Shown here: positions 1 through 7,516 of the stretch, piece after piece | Numbering within the stretch: the first letter of the stretch is position 1 | Layout of the letters: each line of letters starts with the position of its first letter | NCBI RefSeq assembly: GCF_000716435.1 | Contig: NZ_JNWO01000025.1 | Coordinates: forward strand, 41,252 to 105,251 | DNA length: 64,000 bases | Source of the DNA: Streptomyces xylophagus | GTDB lineage: Bacteria; Actinomycetota; Actinomycetes; Streptomycetales; Streptomycetaceae | Reading direction: 5' to 3' | Notes under the pieces: generated by a model | Told to the model about the DNA's origin: nothing | Seen by the model: the letters and a program-made list of their open reading frames with translations, nothing else | Database searches by the model: none | Position numbers and translations under genes: made by a program

Positions 1-324
1 CAGCACACACGCGCGCGTGTCGTCCTCGGCCCGGCCACCGCCTCGCAGCTGGAGGCGGTCCTGGGCGCTCCCCCGCACACCACGCCGATCGCCCAGGTGC
101 CCCCGGGCCGCGGCTACGCCCGCCTGGGCAACGGCCCGGTCCACCGGCTCCAGGTCCCGGCGACCCCGGACCCGTACGACGACGCGACGAACGACGCGGA
201 CCGCCAGGCGGTACTGGCGCTGCTCCCGCCGCGCACGACCCCGGCGGACGCGGCGGAGACCCTGCCGACCGAGGCGGTACCGGCGGAGGCGGCGGTGGAG
301 GCCGCGGTGGCGGAGACTTCGTAG
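1..324 (+). CDS. FtsK/SpoIIIE-like protein, C-terminal fragment
   Basis: The frame is open from base 1 to the TAG at 322-324, so the start lies outside the window. The visible 107 residues contain VVLGPATASQLEAVLGAP, then PPGRGYARLGNGPVHRLQVP, then an acidic DPYDD segment, and end in a low-complexity Ala/Pro/Glu tail. The 'PGRGYARLG...VHRLQVP' pattern resembles the end of the motor domain of Streptomyces FtsK/SpoIIIE-type ATPases, where a substrate-binding loop is followed by a variable tail. No Walker motif is visible, so this is inference from the tail and from remembered synteny next to a MocR gene. It converges with the MocR gene across a strong hairpin. Confidence 0.5.
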   Translation, partial: QHTRARVVLGPATASQLEAVLGAPPHTTPIAQVPPGRGYARLGNGPVHRLQVPATPDPYDDATNDADRQAVLALLPPRTTPADAAETLPTEAVPAEAAVEAAVAETS

Positions 325-381
325 GTACCTGGGGTCGGCGCGGGCGGCCGGGAGTCGCCCGCCCGCGCCGACCCCCGGTAC
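325..381. terminator. Bidirectional hairpin terminator
   Basis: A 23-bp stem starts at the base after the stop codon: left arm 325-347, right arm 359-381, 11-nt loop, one mismatch. It lies between two convergent genes (ends 324 and 394). There is no long T run, which is usual for Streptomyces terminators. Confidence 0.75.
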
Positions 382-393
382 GTCCTTCCTCGG

Positions 394-1899
394 CTACGCC
401 ACGAACGTCCGCGGCGATTCGGCGCCGCCGCCCCCGCTGACCCCGTTCTCCACCAGCCGGGCCGCCGCGGCAAGCCGTGCCGCCGCCTCCTCGGCCACCG
501 CGCCGCCCACGGTGAACGGCAGCCGCACATACCCCTCGAAGGCCCCGTCTACGCCGAAGCGCGGCCCGGACGGCACCCGCACCCCCACGCGCTCCCCCAT
601 CTCGGCGAGCCGCGAGCCCGAAAGACCGCCCGTGCGCACCCACAGCGTGAGCCCGCCCCTGGGCACCTCGAACTCCCAGCCCGGCAGCTCCCGCCGTACC
701 GCCGCGACCAGCGCGTCCCGGTTCTCCCGGGCCTGGCTGCGCCGGATGTCGACCGCTTGCTCCCAACCGCCCGTGCTGAACAGCCAGTTGACGGCGAGCT
801 GCTCAAGCACCGGTGTGCCGAGGTCGGCGTAGGCGCGGGCGGCGACCAGGCTGCGGATCACATCGGGGGCCGCGCGCACCCAGCCGATGCGCATGCCCGC
901 CCAGAAGGCCTTGCTGGCGGAGCCGACGGTGATGACCGTAGAACCGGCCGGGTCGAAGCCGCAGACGGGACGCGGCATGTCGACGTCGTCGTCCAGCCAC
1001 AGCTCGGACATCGTCTCGTCGGCGACGAGCACGGTGCCTGCCGAGCGAGCCGCGTCCACGAGTTGACGCCGCTGGTCGTCGTCGGCGAGGGCACCGGTCG
1101 GGTTGTGGAAGTCCGCGACCACGTACGCGAGCCGGGGCGCGGCGTCCCGCAGCACCTGCCGCCAGCGGTCCATGTCCCAGCCGGAGAGCCCCTCGGCCAT
1201 CGCCACGGGCACCAGCCGCGCGCCCGCCTCCCGCATCAGCTGGAGGATGTTGGCGTACGAGGGCGACTCGACGGCGACCCGCTCGCCGCGCCCCGCGAAG
1301 AGATGGCAGATGGCGTCGATGGCACCCATCGCGCCGGTCGTGACCATGATCTGCTCGGGCATGGTCGGAATCCCGCGCAGGGTGTACCGCTCGGCGATCA
1401 TCGCGCGCAGCGCGGGCAGCCCGGCCGGGTAGTCGCCGTGCGTGTGGGCGTACGGCGGCAGTTCTTCCAGGGCGCCGTGCACAGCGCGGGTGAGCCACGG
1501 CTCGGGCGCGGGCAGGGCGGCGCAGCCCAGGTCGATCACCGAACCGAGGGCCTCCGGGGGCAACGGCTCCAACCCGCGCGCGGGGAGTGGATTACCGGCC
1601 GGTACGGCGGTCCAGCTGCCGGCCCCGCGCCGCGACTCCAGGAACCCCTCAGTGCGCAGCGCCTCGTAGGCGGCGGCAACGGTGGTGCGGCTGACGGACA
1701 GCGCGAGCGCCAACTCCCGCTCGGCGGGCAGCCGGGCGGCCACCGGAACACGCCCCTCCAGCACGAGGAGGCGGATGCCGTCCGCGAGCGCGCGATAGGC
1801 GGGCGGGCGGCGAGTGCCGGGCCCGGCCGGCCGGTCCTGCTGGGAGTTGAGCAGCCGGGCGAGCTGTGCGGCGCCCATCGCTGAGGTCCACTGCGCCAT
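394..1899 (-). CDS. MocR/PdxR-type regulator (YczR-like): GntR HTH fused to aminotransferase fold
   Basis: 501 aa. Residues about 34-95 form a GntR winged helix (RLPAERELALALSVSRTTVA), joined by a linker to a fold-type-I aminotransferase domain at about 130-470. PLP-site features are visible: HNPTG near 265, VADE (Asp near 294) and SASKAFW with the Schiff-base lysine near 330. The family binds PLP as a sensor and usually controls a neighbouring gene. The ATG at 1899 was chosen because GGAAGGTGG lies just upstream; an in-frame ATG at 1965 has no such site. It is divergent from a YczE-like membrane protein, the same pairing as yczR/yczE of Bacillus, which suggests that gene as its target. The inducer cannot be read from sequence. 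Confidence 0.88.
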   Translation of the reverse strand: MAQWTSAMGAAQLARLLNSQQDRPAGPGTRRPPAYRALADGIRLLVLEGRVPVAARLPAERELALALSVSRTTVAAAYEALRTEGFLESRRGAGSWTAVPAGNPLPARGLEPLPPEALGSVIDLGCAALPAPEPWLTRAVHGALEELPPYAHTHGDYPAGLPALRAMIAERYTLRGIPTMPEQIMVTTGAMGAIDAICHLFAGRGERVAVESPSYANILQLMREAGARLVPVAMAEGLSGWDMDRWRQVLRDAAPRLAYVVADFHNPTGALADDDQRRQLVDAARSAGTVLVADETMSELWLDDDVDMPRPVCGFDPAGSTVITVGSASKAFWAGMRIGWVRAAPDVIRSLVAARAYADLGTPVLEQLAVNWLFSTGGWEQAVDIRRSQARENRDALVAAVRRELPGWEFEVPRGGLTLWVRTGGLSGSRLAEMGERVGVRVPSGPRFGVDGAFEGYVRLPFTVGGAVAEEAAARLAAAARLVENGVSGGGGAESPRTFVA

Positions 1900-1999
1900 G
1901 GAAACCAGTCCACCTTCCCGGAATTGGCCATGGTTACCGTTCGTTCTCAAGCCACAGAGTGTCATGCGTCAGGCCACTACCACCACCAGGGGGCACCCT

Positions 2000-2653
2000 T
2001 TGTCCACGCGGAACCGTCTCGGGCGACGGTTGATCCAGCTGTACGTCGGACTCGCGCTCTACGGCGCCAGTTCGGCACTCCTGGTGGTGTCGGGTCTGGG
2101 CCTGGAGCCCTGGAACGTGCTGCACCAGGGCCTCGCCGAACTCACCGGCCTGACGATCGGCGTCGTCTCGATCATCGTGGGCGCGGCGGTGCTGCTCCTG
2201 TGGATACCGCTGCGCCAGCGCCCGGGCCTGGGCACGGTCTCCAACGTGTTCGTGGTCGGCCTGGCCATGGACGGCACCCTCGCGCTGGTGCCCGACGCAC
2301 ACGGCCTGGCCGTACGGATTCCGCTGCTGCTGGCGGGCATCCTGCTCAACGGGGTCGCCACCGGCCTCTACATCTCCGCGAGCTTCGGACCGGGCCCGCG
2401 CGACGGGCTGATGACCGGGCTGCATCAGCGCACCGGCCGATCGATCCGCCTGATCCGCACGGGCCTTGAGGTCTCCGTCGTGGCCACCGGTTTCGCGCTG
2501 GGCGGCACGGTGGGCATCGGCACGCTGCTCTACGCCCTGGCGATCGGCCCGCTCGCCCAGGTGTTCCTTCGCGTCTTCGCCGCCCCCTCGGCATCCGGCG
2601 GCAGCACGGTCGTAGCCACCGGGTCACCGGAACGGGCGATACTGCCCGGGTGA
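2000..2653 (+). CDS. YczE-like integral membrane protein
   Basis: 217 aa, mostly hydrophobic with about five membrane segments: LIQLYVGLALYGASSALLV, IGVVSIIVGAAVLLLW, the segment around NVFVVGLAMDGTLALV, PLLLAGILLNGVATGLYI and a C-terminal one around GTLLYALAIGPLAQVFL. The GLGLEPWNVLHQGLAE and FGPGPRDGLMTGL motifs are typical of the YczE family of unknown function, often described as possible transporters. I chose the TTG at 2000 because AGGGGG sits 6 nt upstream; an in-frame ATG at 1964 lacks a clear site. It diverges from the MocR gene, and its last codons overlap the next gene by 4 bp (GTGA), so the two are probably cotranscribed. Confidence 0.75.
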   Translation: MSTRNRLGRRLIQLYVGLALYGASSALLVVSGLGLEPWNVLHQGLAELTGLTIGVVSIIVGAAVLLLWIPLRQRPGLGTVSNVFVVGLAMDGTLALVPDAHGLAVRIPLLLAGILLNGVATGLYISASFGPGPRDGLMTGLHQRTGRSIRLIRTGLEVSVVATGFALGGTVGIGTLLYALAIGPLAQVFLRVFAAPSASGGSTVVATGSPERAILPG

Positions 2654-3417
2654 CCACGCTCATACGTCATCCGTACCTCGACCACCCCGGCCCGATCCCC
2701 TTCGCCCACCGGGGCGGCGCGGCGGACGGCCTGGAGAACACCGTGTTCCAGTTCCGCCGCGCGGTCGAGCTGGGCTACCGGTACATCGAGACCGATGTCC
2801 ACGCCACGGCGGACGGGAAGCTCGTCGCCTTCCACGACGAGACCCTCGACCGGGTGACCGACGGCGCGGGCCGGATCGCGGATCTGTTCTGGTCGGACGT
2901 GAGCCAGGCGCGCGTGGCGGGCAAGGAACCGGTGCCCCTCTTCGAGGAGCTGCTGGAGACCTTCCCCGAGGTGCGCTGGAACGTCGACATCAAGGCGGAG
3001 CCGGCGCTCCACCCCCTGCTGGACCTCCTGGAGCGCACCGACTCCTGGAACCGCGTCTGCGTCGGCTCATTCTCCGAGAAGCGTGTGGTCCGCGCCCAGC
3101 ACCTGGCCGGGCCGCGCCTGGCCACGTCGTTCGGCACGCGCGGGGTGCTGAACCTGCGGCTGCGGTCCTGGGGCGCGCCCCTTCCGGTGCGCCGTTCGGC
3201 GGTCGCCGCACAGGTGCCCGAGGAGCAGTCGGGCGTCCCCGTGGTTGACCGACGCTTCGTGCGAGCGGCACACGCGCGTGGAGTGCAGGTCCATGTGTGG
3301 ACCATCAACGAGGCCGATCGCATGCACCGGCTCCTTGACCTGGGAGTGGATGGCATCATGACCGATCACATCGACACACTGCGCGAGGTCATGGTGGAGC
3401 GGGGCGTCTGGGCCTGA
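2650..3417 (+). CDS. Glycerophosphodiester phosphodiesterase (GDPD family)
   Basis: 255 aa with no signal peptide, so probably cytosolic. It should hydrolyse glycerophosphodiesters to glycerol-3-phosphate plus an alcohol. The TIM-barrel catalytic signature is present: FAHRGG (His20, Arg21), ENT (Glu29), YIETDVHATADG and FHDETLDR (His62, Asp63, Glu64), then WNVDIK and VHVWTINE near the C terminus. The GTG start overlaps the stop of the YczE-like gene (GTGA), implying translational coupling. A glycerophosphodiesterase behind a YczE-type membrane protein could mean lipid-headgroup salvage, but that is inference. Confidence 0.9.
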   Translation: MTTLIRHPYLDHPGPIPFAHRGGAADGLENTVFQFRRAVELGYRYIETDVHATADGKLVAFHDETLDRVTDGAGRIADLFWSDVSQARVAGKEPVPLFEELLETFPEVRWNVDIKAEPALHPLLDLLERTDSWNRVCVGSFSEKRVVRAQHLAGPRLATSFGTRGVLNLRLRSWGAPLPVRRSAVAAQVPEEQSGVPVVDRRFVRAAHARGVQVHVWTINEADRMHRLLDLGVDGIMTDHIDTLREVMVERGVWA

Positions 3418-3457
3418 GCCCCCGGGGCGACGCGTGCACGGGGAAGCGAGGGCACGG

Positions 3458-4807
3458 GTGGGTACCGACACCCTGCGGTCACCGGAGGCCGACGAGGCAG
3501 CCGAGCGGCGGCGCGAACAGCGCGGCTGGTACTTCTACGACTGGGCCTGCTCCGTCTACTCGACGAGCGTGCTCACCGTGTTCCTGGGCCCCTATCTGAC
3601 CTCGGTCGCGAAGTCGGCGGCCGACCCGGACGGGTTCGTGCATCCCCTGGGGATACCGGTCCGCGCGGGGTCCTTCTTCGCCTACACCGTGTCCGCGTCC
3701 GTCATCGTGTCGATCCTCGTCATGCCCCTCGCGGGCGCGGCGGCCGACCGCACGGGCCGCAAGAAGCCCCTCCTGGCGCTCGCCGCCTATGTGGGCGCGA
3801 CCGCCACCACGGGCCTGTTCTTCCTGGACGGCGACCGCTATCTGCTCGGCGGCTTCCTGCTGATCGTCGCCAACTCCTCGGTGGCCGTCTCGATGGTCCT
3901 GTACAACTCCTACCTCCCGCAGATCGCCCCGCCCGAGGAACGCGACGCGGTCTCGTCCCGGGGCTGGGCCTTCGGCTACGCGGCGGGCGCCCTGGTCCTC
4001 GTTCTGAACCTGATCCTGTTCACCGCCCACGACTCCTTCGGCCTGTCCGAATCGATGGCCGTCCGCATCTGTCTCGCCTCGGCCGGGATCTGGTGGGGCG
4101 CCTTCACCCTCGTACCGCTGAAACGACTGCGCGACCGCGGCCGTACGACGTCCGAGGCGCCCACGGCGCAGGGCTGGCGGCAGCTCGCGGCGACCGTCAG
4201 GGACATGCGCGGCAAACCGCTCACCCTGTCCTTCCTGTTCGCCTACCTGATCTACAACGACGGCATCCAGACGGTGATCTCGCAGGCATCCGTGTACGGC
4301 TCCGAGGAACTCGGCCTGAGCCAGTCCACGCTCATCACGGCCGTGCTGATGGTCCAGGTGCTGGCGGTGGCGGGGGCGCTCGGCATGGGGCGACTCGCCC
4401 GGACGTACGGAGCCAAGCGGACGATTCTCGGCTCGCTCGTAGCGTGGACGGTGACGCTGGCCGCCGGGTACTTCCTGCCCGCCGGCGCGCCCGTCTGGTT
4501 CTTCGTGCTGGCCGCCGGGATCGGCCTGGTACTGGGCGGCAGCCAGGCGCTGTCCCGGTCCCTGTTCTCCCATCTCGTGCCGCCCGGCAAGGAGGCCGAG
4601 TACTTCTCGGCGTACGAGATGAGCGATCGGGGCATGAGCTGGCTGGGACCGCTTCTGTTCGGGGTGACGTACCAGCTGACCGGAAGTTATCGGGACGCGA
4701 TCATCTCCCTGGTGGTCTTCTTCGTCGTCGGGTTCGTGCTGCTCGCACGGGTTCCGGTGGCGCGGGCGATCAGCGACGCGGGGAATCCTCTTCCCGCGAG
4801 GATTTAG
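3458..4807 (+). CDS. MFS transporter, UMF1/Atg22-like
   Basis: 449 aa with about twelve membrane segments. The RGWYFYDWACSVYSTSVLTV opening is the hallmark of the UMF1 (Atg22-like) branch of the major facilitator superfamily; the yeast relative exports amino acids from the vacuole. The inter-domain loop (KRLRDRGRTT...) and a second half opening LTLSFLFAYLIYNDGIQTVI fit a 6+6 layout. The GTG at 3458 has GAGG 5 nt upstream; a GTG at 3434 is an alternative. It follows the GDPD gene by 40 bp and is probably the third gene of that operon. The substrate is unknown. Confidence 0.82.
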   Translation: MGTDTLRSPEADEAAERRREQRGWYFYDWACSVYSTSVLTVFLGPYLTSVAKSAADPDGFVHPLGIPVRAGSFFAYTVSASVIVSILVMPLAGAAADRTGRKKPLLALAAYVGATATTGLFFLDGDRYLLGGFLLIVANSSVAVSMVLYNSYLPQIAPPEERDAVSSRGWAFGYAAGALVLVLNLILFTAHDSFGLSESMAVRICLASAGIWWGAFTLVPLKRLRDRGRTTSEAPTAQGWRQLAATVRDMRGKPLTLSFLFAYLIYNDGIQTVISQASVYGSEELGLSQSTLITAVLMVQVLAVAGALGMGRLARTYGAKRTILGSLVAWTVTLAAGYFLPAGAPVWFFVLAAGIGLVLGGSQALSRSLFSHLVPPGKEAEYFSAYEMSDRGMSWLGPLLFGVTYQLTGSYRDAIISLVVFFVVGFVLLARVPVARAISDAGNPLPARI

Positions 4808-4893
4808 CGCTCAAGGCGAAAGGGCGGTAGTGTACGCGTTTGGCCTGCCTGGCGTACCGTTACTGCGCGTCAAAGATGACGAATCGCTAGGTG

Positions 4894-4911
4894 ACATCTG
4901 CTAGTAGATGT
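4894..4911. promoter_or_regulatory. 18-bp near-perfect palindrome upstream of rbpA
   Basis: ACATCTGCTAGTAGATGT has 6-bp perfect arms and one mismatched pair around a CTAG centre. It lies about 65 bp upstream of the SigR promoter of rbpA and about 85 bp after the MFS stop. It has no T run, so an operator is more likely than a terminator. No family could be assigned. Confidence 0.4.
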
Positions 4912-4975
4912 GACAAACCGGGCGCTGGTGGGTACAACAAGGGGCGGCTACGACGGCGACGCATGACCCCGTACG

Positions 4976-5001
4976 GGAATCTTTACCGCCGACCGGACGT
5001 T
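4976..5001 (+). promoter_or_regulatory. SigR-type promoter of rbpA
   Basis: GGAAT at 4976-4980 and GTT at 4999-5001 are separated by exactly 18 nt, a perfect match to the Streptomyces SigR consensus. The predicted start is about 50 nt upstream of the rbpA ATG. rbpA is an established member of the disulfide-stress SigR regulon in S. coelicolor, which supports the call. Confidence 0.85.
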
Positions 5002-5062
5002 GACCGGATGACGACGACAGCGACACCTGTCCTGTGGGCGACAAGCCCGGGAGGCACGATTC

Positions 5063-5437
5063 ATGAGTGAGCGAGCTCTTCGCGGCACGCGCCTCGTGGT
5101 GACCAGCTACGAGACGGACCGCGGTATCGACCTGGCGCCACGCCAGGCCGTGGAGTACGCATGCGAGAAGGGACATCGCTTTGAGATGCCCTTCTCGGTC
5201 GAGGCGGAGATCCCGCCGGAGTGGGAGTGCAAGGTCTGCGGGGCCCAGGCACTCCTGGTCGACGGCGACGGCCCTGAGGAAAAGAAGGCCAAGCCCGCGC
5301 GTACCCACTGGGACATGCTGATGGAGCGGCGCACCCGAGAGGAACTCGAAGAGGTCCTCGAGGAGCGTCTTGCCGTTCTCCGCTCCGGCGCGATGAATAT
5401 CGCGGTTCACCCGAGGGACAGCCGCAAGTCGGCCTAG
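5063..5437 (+). CDS. rbpA: RNA polymerase-binding protein RbpA
   Basis: 124 aa, the usual length. RbpA binds RNA polymerase and the principal sigma factor HrdB, stabilising the holoenzyme and open complex, and contributes to basal rifampicin resistance. The N-terminal tail (MSERALRGTRLVVTSYETD) is followed by the zinc-binding core with Cys34 and His38 (CEKGHRF) and the CKVC pair near 58-61. The C-terminal helical sigma-interaction region (THWDMLMERRTREELEEVLE) follows. GGGAGG lies upstream of the ATG. It is monocistronic: a SigR promoter precedes it and a 17-bp stem terminator follows. Confidence 0.98.
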   Translation: MSERALRGTRLVVTSYETDRGIDLAPRQAVEYACEKGHRFEMPFSVEAEIPPEWECKVCGAQALLVDGDGPEEKKAKPARTHWDMLMERRTREELEEVLEERLAVLRSGAMNIAVHPRDSRKSA

Positions 5438-5482
5438 TCCTGAAGGTGCGGAGCGGTTCTACCGCACAAGCACAAAGCAAGT

Positions 5483-5524
5483 AAGCGCGGGCGCCGTACG
5501 AACATGTACGGCGCCCGCGCTTTT
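5483..5524. terminator. Bidirectional intrinsic terminator between rbpA and fxsA
   Basis: Perfect 17-bp stem: arms 5483-5499 and 5506-5522, 6-nt loop GAACAT, flanked by A residues on the left and TTTT on the right. It can therefore terminate both rbpA (+) and fxsA (-). Confidence 0.9.
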
Positions 5525-5541
5525 GCCTGTCCGCGTCCGGG

Positions 5542-6099
5542 TCAGCGGGTGAGCGGCGGGCGCGGGCCCTGCGGCGCGTCGCTGCCGGGCTCGTCCCGGA
5601 TGACCTCGCCCTGGACGACCTTGCCGTCCGGGCGGTGCATACGGGCCTGCTGGAAGGCGTCCCCCAGGGTGCCCGGAGCGGCCTTGCGCAGCTTCCGCTC
5701 GACCGTGCGCTCCGCATAGCGCCCCAGGGCCTTCTGGACCGGCGGGACGAGCAGGAGCAGGCCCGCCGCGTCCGAGATCAGACCGGGGATCATCAGCAGC
5801 AGGCCGCCCAGCATCATCAGGCCGCTGCCACCGCCGCTGGCCGGGGCGGTGCCCTGCTGCACGGCCTGGCTCAGGTTCTGAAAGGCACGCCGACCCGCCC
5901 GCTTGATCACCACGGCGCCGAGCACGAACCCGGCGAGCAGCAGCAGGAAGACCGTAAGACCGCTCGACGCGCCCGCCACCACGGTCAGCAGCCAGATCTC
6001 CAGCACCAGCCACACGGCGATGCCCAGCGGCAGGAACGTACGCAGCCGGGAACGCGGAGGCCGGGCGGCGGAGGAAGGGGTGGGTGCGCCAGTCGTCAT
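5542..6099 (-). CDS. fxsA: FxsA family membrane protein
   Basis: 185 aa. FxsA-family proteins are small inner-membrane proteins; the E. coli member interferes with F-exclusion of phage T7, and its cellular role is unclear. Visible here are two adjacent N-terminal membrane helices (LGIAVWLVLEIWLLTVVAG and TVFLLLLAGFVLGAVVI), a Gly-rich linker and another hydrophobic pair (LMMLGGLLLMIPGLISDAAG with LLLLVPP). GGLLLMIPGLISD is the family signature. The C-terminal 60 residues are charged and cytosolic. It converges with rbpA and lies 72 bp downstream of ppm1 on the same strand. Confidence 0.9.
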   Translation of the reverse strand: MTTGAPTPSSAARPPRSRLRTFLPLGIAVWLVLEIWLLTVVAGASSGLTVFLLLLAGFVLGAVVIKRAGRRAFQNLSQAVQQGTAPASGGGSGLMMLGGLLLMIPGLISDAAGLLLLVPPVQKALGRYAERTVERKLRKAAPGTLGDAFQQARMHRPDGKVVQGEVIRDEPGSDAPQGPRPPLTR

Positions 6100-6171
6100 A
6101 CGTCCAGTGTGCCTGGGCCCGGCTCAGTGCGGGATAAGCGGACGATCAACGAGGCCTGTGAAGTCGTAGAG

Positions 6172-6984
6172 CTACGGCTGTGCGGGCTTTCCTGCGGGCT
6201 TGCCCCGGCCGCGGAGCTTGCCGAACCGCTCCCCCACGCCCCAGGTCGTGACCCGCCACAGGGCCTCGACGAGGATGTCGCGGCTCATCTTGGAGTCGCC
6301 GAGTTCGCGCTCCACGAAGGTGATGGGGACCTCGACGACGTGGTAGCCGGCCTTGACGGCGCGGCGGGCCAGGTCGACCTGGAAGCAGTAGCCCTGGGAG
6401 GCCACGTCGTCCAGGCCGAGGCCTTCGAGGGTCTCCTTGCGGAAGGCGCGGTAGCCGCCCGTGATGTCGCGCAGCGGGAGGTCGAGGGCCACGCGCGAGT
6501 AGAGGCTGCCGCCTCGGGAGATGAACTCGCGGGACTTCGGCCAGTTCACCACCCGGCCGCCGGGCACCCAGCGGGAGCCGAGCACCAGGTCCGCGCCCTT
6601 GAGGGCGGTGAGCAGCCTGGGCAGCTCCTCGGGCTGGTGGGAGCCGTCGGCGTCCATCTCGACGAGCACGCCGTAGCCGTTGTCGATGCCCCAGCGGAAG
6701 CCCGCCAGGTAGGCGGCACCGAGGCCTTCCTTGCCCTTGCGGTGCAGCACCTGGACCTGTTCGTCCTCGGCCGCCAGCTCGTCGGCCAGCTTGCCTGTGC
6801 CGTCGGGGCTGTTGTCGTCGGCCACGAGGACATGCGCCTCGGGGACCGACTTCCGCACCCGACCGACGATGGACTTGATGTTCTCCGCCTCGTTGTAGGT
6901 CGGGATGATCACCAAGGCCGTGCCGAGCGGGCCGAACTTCCGCCCCTGGGCCTGTGCCGCGAGGGCACCGTCGCCGTCGTTCAC
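6172..6984 (-). CDS. ppm1: Polyprenol monophosphomannose synthase (GT2 family)
   Basis: 270 aa. It transfers mannose from GDP-mannose to polyprenyl phosphate at the inner membrane, giving the donor for protein O-mannosylation and glycolipids. GT2 features: VIIPTYNEAENI, VADDNSPDGTG, VEMDADGSHQPEELPRLL (DxD metal site), GSRWVPGG and FVERELGDSKMS. There is no acyltransferase domain of the kind fused to the mycobacterial enzyme and no membrane helix. From established work, the S. coelicolor orthologue is needed for glycosylation and phiC31 infection. The GTG at 6984 was chosen because AAGGGG lies 6 nt upstream; an ATG at 7014 lacks a clear site. Confidence 0.93.
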   Translation of the reverse strand: MNDGDGALAAQAQGRKFGPLGTALVIIPTYNEAENIKSIVGRVRKSVPEAHVLVADDNSPDGTGKLADELAAEDEQVQVLHRKGKEGLGAAYLAGFRWGIDNGYGVLVEMDADGSHQPEELPRLLTALKGADLVLGSRWVPGGRVVNWPKSREFISRGGSLYSRVALDLPLRDITGGYRAFRKETLEGLGLDDVASQGYCFQVDLARRAVKAGYHVVEVPITFVERELGDSKMSRDILVEALWRVTTWGVGERFGKLRGRGKPAGKPAQP

Positions 6985-7516
6985 TGCTGCCCCTTCATGT
7001 CCGTACGCAGGCATCCACCATAGTGGCCGCCGCCTGGGTTGACGTGCCAGGTCGTTCGTACGCTGGTGTCGATTCGACAAGAACGGGGTAAGAACGCGCT
7101 TTTCGGCACCTATGTGCTGCGGATGGGGGCCCGGCGCCCTTCGGGCCGACCTGGGACCCGCCGGCTGCGGGTCGACCAAAGCCGTTGTCTACTGGACGTC
7201 CGGGCCCCACCCGGGTCACACCAGCCGACCGGCCGGAACGTTCCCTCGCCGTGGCGCGGGCGCTGAGCCTGGCTCCCAGTGGCGGTGCCCGGTGCGGCAC
7301 ACCGTCCCTGACCCAGCGGCGCTTCGGCGATTGTTCGGAGGTTCCCCGGTCGGGCGTCCGGTGGTGGACTCGGACGAACCTACCGGCCCCCTGCGCCCGC
7401 CTGTCAACAGCCGTCTGACCTGCCCTTTCTCCCTCAACTGGCTGGTCAGGGCCGAGGATGCGCAGGTCGCGCGACGGCGCGGCGGCCGTGGATCGGGGGC
7501 GCGCCACCCCGGGAGA
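6985..7516. other. 532-bp intergenic region upstream of ppm1, no credible gene
   Basis: Open frames here lack ribosome sites and family similarity. The only supportable signal is a promoter-like pair on the minus strand at 7377-7407. If it serves ppm1, the mRNA leader is near 385 nt. A GGCCC-GAA-GGGC mini-hairpin lies around 7130-7150. I see no tRNA and no known riboswitch. Confidence 0.5.
7377..7407 (-). promoter_or_regulatory. HrdB-like promoter candidate
   Basis: On the minus strand TTGACA (7407-7402, exact consensus) and TAGGTT (7382-7377) are separated by 19 nt. Transcription would start near 7370 and run toward ppm1. The spacing is 1 nt longer than ideal. Confidence 0.4.

Noticed and set aside
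6985..7370. Known housekeeping RNA (RNase P, 6S, tmRNA) upstream of ppm1
   Set aside because: None of the conserved cores of these RNAs is present.
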